From assembly GCF_046244365.1 (NCBI RefSeq), contig NZ_CP176395.1:7130001-7194000 (forward strand): 64,000 nt of DNA. Reading direction: 5' to 3'. The DNA is from Paenibacillus_V sp046244365. Its GTDB lineage: Bacteria > Bacillota > Bacilli > Paenibacillales > NBRC-103111. Within the stretch, counting starts at the first letter, position 1. The number at the start of each line of letters is the position of its first letter. Position numbers and translations under genes: made by a program. The notes under the pieces are model-generated. The model was not told where the DNA came from and searched no databases. It saw only the letters and a program-made list of their open reading frames with translations. This document shows, in pieces, positions 62,337 through 64,000 of the stretch.

Positions 62337-62696
62337 TTACCGGATGTCCAGCTTCGTCAGAATCGCGTACTCGTCCGGGTAAATAAGCATGTGGGTCGTC
62401 AATCCGACGATCCTGAACAGCTTTTGATAGTGGGCGTTCATCCCGTAAGCGTACGTTTGGCGCCCCGCCTTCGCCCCGCTCCGAACAATGCGGATCAGCA
62501 GGGCGATTCCCGCGCTGTTGATATACGGCACTCCGGTAAAGTTCAAAATCAGACTCGTTCCGCCTTCGCCTAACGGCTCGTTCCATGCATGAAGGCCCAG
62601 CAGCCTTTCTTCCGCTTGCTTGGTCAAGTCGCCCTTCATATCGACGATAAGCGCGCTGCCTGCGCTGCGTACTCCTGCTTCAAACGATCCTTCCAT
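62337..62696 (-). CDS. STAS-domain anti-sigma factor antagonist (RsbV/SpoIIAA-like)
   Basis: 119 residues, a single STAS domain. The phospho-acceptor serine lies in VPYINSAGIALLIRIV near 55-70 (INSAGI motif). Such proteins, when unphosphorylated, bind the RsbW-type kinase and release a sigma factor or another partner. Its start overlaps the kinase stop by 17 bases. In this pair the kinase gene comes first, the reverse of the rsbV-rsbW order. Confidence 0.88.
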   Translation of the reverse strand: MEGSFEAGVRSAGSALIVDMKGDLTKQAEERLLGLHAWNEPLGEGGTSLILNFTGVPYINSAGIALLIRIVRSGAKAGRQTYAYGMNAHYQKLFRIVGLTTHMLIYPDEYAILTKLDIR

Positions 62697-63135
62697 CCCG
62701 ATCCCCCTTAACGCTTCTCTGAAATTGAATTTCCATGTACGACTGCCCGTCTTCCGCTCCTACCCGGTATTCATCCGCCAGGGAAGCGATCAGGAACAAG
62801 CCCCAGCCGCGCGGATTTTCCGAATCCCAAGGGTCGGCTCCTCCTAGCTTGCCGTTCGGCAAGCCGATTCCTTGTCCCTCGTCATAGATGCGAAAAACGA
62901 TCGTTTCATCGCTAGCCGTCATCGTCACGCGAACCCGTTTCCCGGATACGTTCGCATGCGCATGCTCGATTGCATTCAGGCAAGCTTCCGATACGGCAGT
63001 CGCCATATCCTCGATGCGATCCGCCGCTTCATGCATCTCTTGGACGGTTTCCCGTATCTGTTCGGTTATCGTTTTCTCCTGGCCGTAAATACTTTCGATC
63101 TGCCATTCCGCTTGCCGAGATTCGTCCGTTTCCAT
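62680..63135 (-). CDS. Anti-sigma-factor-type serine kinase (RsbW/SpoIIAB-like ATPase)
   Basis: 151 residues of the HATPase_c_2 family: MATAVSEACLNAIEHAH near 43 (N-box), DEGQGIGLPNG near 88 and NPRGWGLFLIASLAD near 105 (G-boxes). It probably phosphorylates the adjacent STAS protein and binds a target in its absence. The start at 63135 follows AAAGGAGGG at good spacing; the frame open to 63189 is not protein-like. No sigma factor follows, so the partner lies elsewhere or is not a sigma factor. Confidence 0.88.
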   Translation of the reverse strand: METDESRQAEWQIESIYGQEKTITEQIRETVQEMHEAADRIEDMATAVSEACLNAIEHAHANVSGKRVRVTMTASDETIVFRIYDEGQGIGLPNGKLGGADPWDSENPRGWGLFLIASLADEYRVGAEDGQSYMEIQFQRSVKGDRDGRIV

Positions 63136-63217
63136 GCTTGCCCTCCTTTCCTTCAGAAGAAAGCAGTCCCATGCCGCTCCGCCCGACACTTGGAGTAAGG
63201 CCCAGAGGCCTGATGAC

Positions 63218-64000
63218 TTACCCCAGCAGTTTGTTGCGTAACTCGGAATCCGGGAGGATGCCGTATTCGGTTCTTAGCATCGATTCCAGTCGGTCATACC
63301 ATTCCCTAGCCTCGCTTTTGCGTCCTAGAGCCCGTACGGACCGGATCATCGCATGAAAGGCTTGCTCCTTGTATGGAGACAGACGAAGCCATGCCTTCGC
63401 GACCGATTCCGCCCGGTCGTACTGCTTACCGCCGTAAGCGGCTTCCCACAGTTTTTGCAGCAGGCCCTCCTGATCATCCAGCAGTTGCTCGCGCATCAAG
63501 TCCAGCCAGTCGGCGTTCAGCGCGGCCGGCAGCAGCTCCCCGTAAAGCTGGGACGCTTCCTCCATCAATTCGACGGCCAGCTCCTGCTCGCCGGCATTCC
63601 ATAAGTTGCCGCCGACCTTGACGAGCGTCCGGTATTTCTCTACATCGACATAATCGAAATCGGCTTCGTTCAGCCTGATGACGCCGTCCTTGACGACAAC
63701 GGCCTGCTTTAGTCCGAGGAACCGTTCCGCCGTTTGCCTGATTTGATGGACGCACACATAGATCTGATTCGATACTTTTTCGCCGCCGTTCTCATCCCCG
63801 CGAAACAGGACGGAGGCTACCTGATCCTTGGGAGCCGTGTAATTTGGCTGAAGGAGTAAATAAAGGAATAGTTCCTGCGCTTTTTTGCGTTTCCAAACAA
63901 GCCGCCGCACATCCTGACCTTCCCGAAAAAAAGAGAAGCCGTCGAAGCACTGAACTTTCCATGCCTTCGGCGGACGGCCTGTCTTCTCGTCCTCGTGCAG
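63218..64000 (-). CDS. BTAD-domain transcriptional regulator, 5' end outside the window
   Basis: At least 260 codons; the frame stays open to the right edge, so the N-terminal part (often a receiver domain) is missing. Visible: a winged helix of the SARP type (CFDGFSFFREGQDVRRLVWK, RKKAQELFLYLLLQPN, SNQIYVCVHQIRQTAERFLG), then the all-helical bacterial transcriptional activation domain (LMEEASQLYGELLPAALNAD, AWLRLSPYKEQAFHAMIRSV). It probably belongs to a response regulator with SARP-like output. It lies 83 bases upstream of the RsbW-like gene on the same strand and may control or belong to that module. Confidence 0.85.
   Translation of the reverse strand: MHEDEKTGRPPKAWKVQCFDGFSFFREGQDVRRLVWKRKKAQELFLYLLLQPNYTAPKDQVASVLFRGDENGGEKVSNQIYVCVHQIRQTAERFLGLKQAVVVKDGVIRLNEADFDYVDVEKYRTLVKVGGNLWNAGEQELAVELMEEASQLYGELLPAALNADWLDLMREQLLDDQEGLLQKLWEAAYGGKQYDRAESVAKAWLRLSPYKEQAFHAMIRSVRALGRKSEAREWYDRLESMLRTEYGILPDSELRNKLLG

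Overview
The window is bacterial chromosome from a Gram-positive, spore-forming lineage, most likely Paenibacillaceae (Paenibacillus, Cohnella or a close relative). Supporting this are the Bacillus-type neighbourhoods (yhbDEF, gatCAB, perR/ygzB/ygxA, and a trnD-type tRNA cluster behind an rrn operon), low-GC-Gram-positive ribosome-binding sites, two sugar ABC importers that lack their own ATPase, and the YesM/YesN type of two-component system. No phage, insertion sequence, integrase or CRISPR array was recognised.

Layout. 0-7.5 kb: housekeeping and envelope genes, namely a DUF1801-like protein, a metallophosphoesterase, a membrane-anchored molybdopterin oxidoreductase, an OmpR-type two-component system, a histidine phosphatase, an HxlR regulator leading into two crcB genes, and a divergent DoxX gene. 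7.5-8.7 kb: a gene-free block with two unrelated repeat structures, a 13-bp unit present 37 times without an indel and a cluster of about seven 18-bp palindromes. 8.7-23.5 kb: one long co-directional (minus) accessory cluster. It comprises YesM/YesN, a solute-binding protein, two permeases, an 889-aa glycosidase-like protein, an AAC(3)-family acetyltransferase, two separate amidohydrolase-2 proteins and a third amidohydrolase-2 domain fused to a class-III aminotransferase. It reads as an uptake and processing system for an unknown amino-containing glycoside and is the best candidate for an undescribed system. 24-31.3 kb: a DksA/TraR-type protein, RecQ, and yhbD-yhbE-yhbF followed by an MFS exporter.

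31.5-38.2 kb: a minus-strand rrn operon, 16S-23S followed directly by 17 tRNAs, with no 5S gene visible in it. 38.2-42.6 kb: a second sugar ABC importer with a divergent IclR regulator and a cre site. 42.6-44 kb: a two-gene thiS-thiG operon under a TPP riboswitch. 44-48 kb: ygxA, ygzB, a GH18 protein and perR. 48-54 kb: an ECF sigma factor/anti-sigma operon with LiaF-like membrane proteins, a NUDIX hydrolase, an MgtC-family protein and a secreted metallopeptidase-like protein with MORN repeats. 54-57.4 kb: gatCAB. 58.4-62 kb: a ba3-type cytochrome oxidase divergent from fnr, with two perfect Fnr boxes each placed about 41.5 bp upstream of a predicted start site. 62-64 kb: a DUF2533 protein, an RsbV/RsbW-like pair and a BTAD regulator cut off by the window edge.

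All calls come from reading the sequence and its translations. No database search or folding program was run, so family names rest on recognised motifs and gene order.
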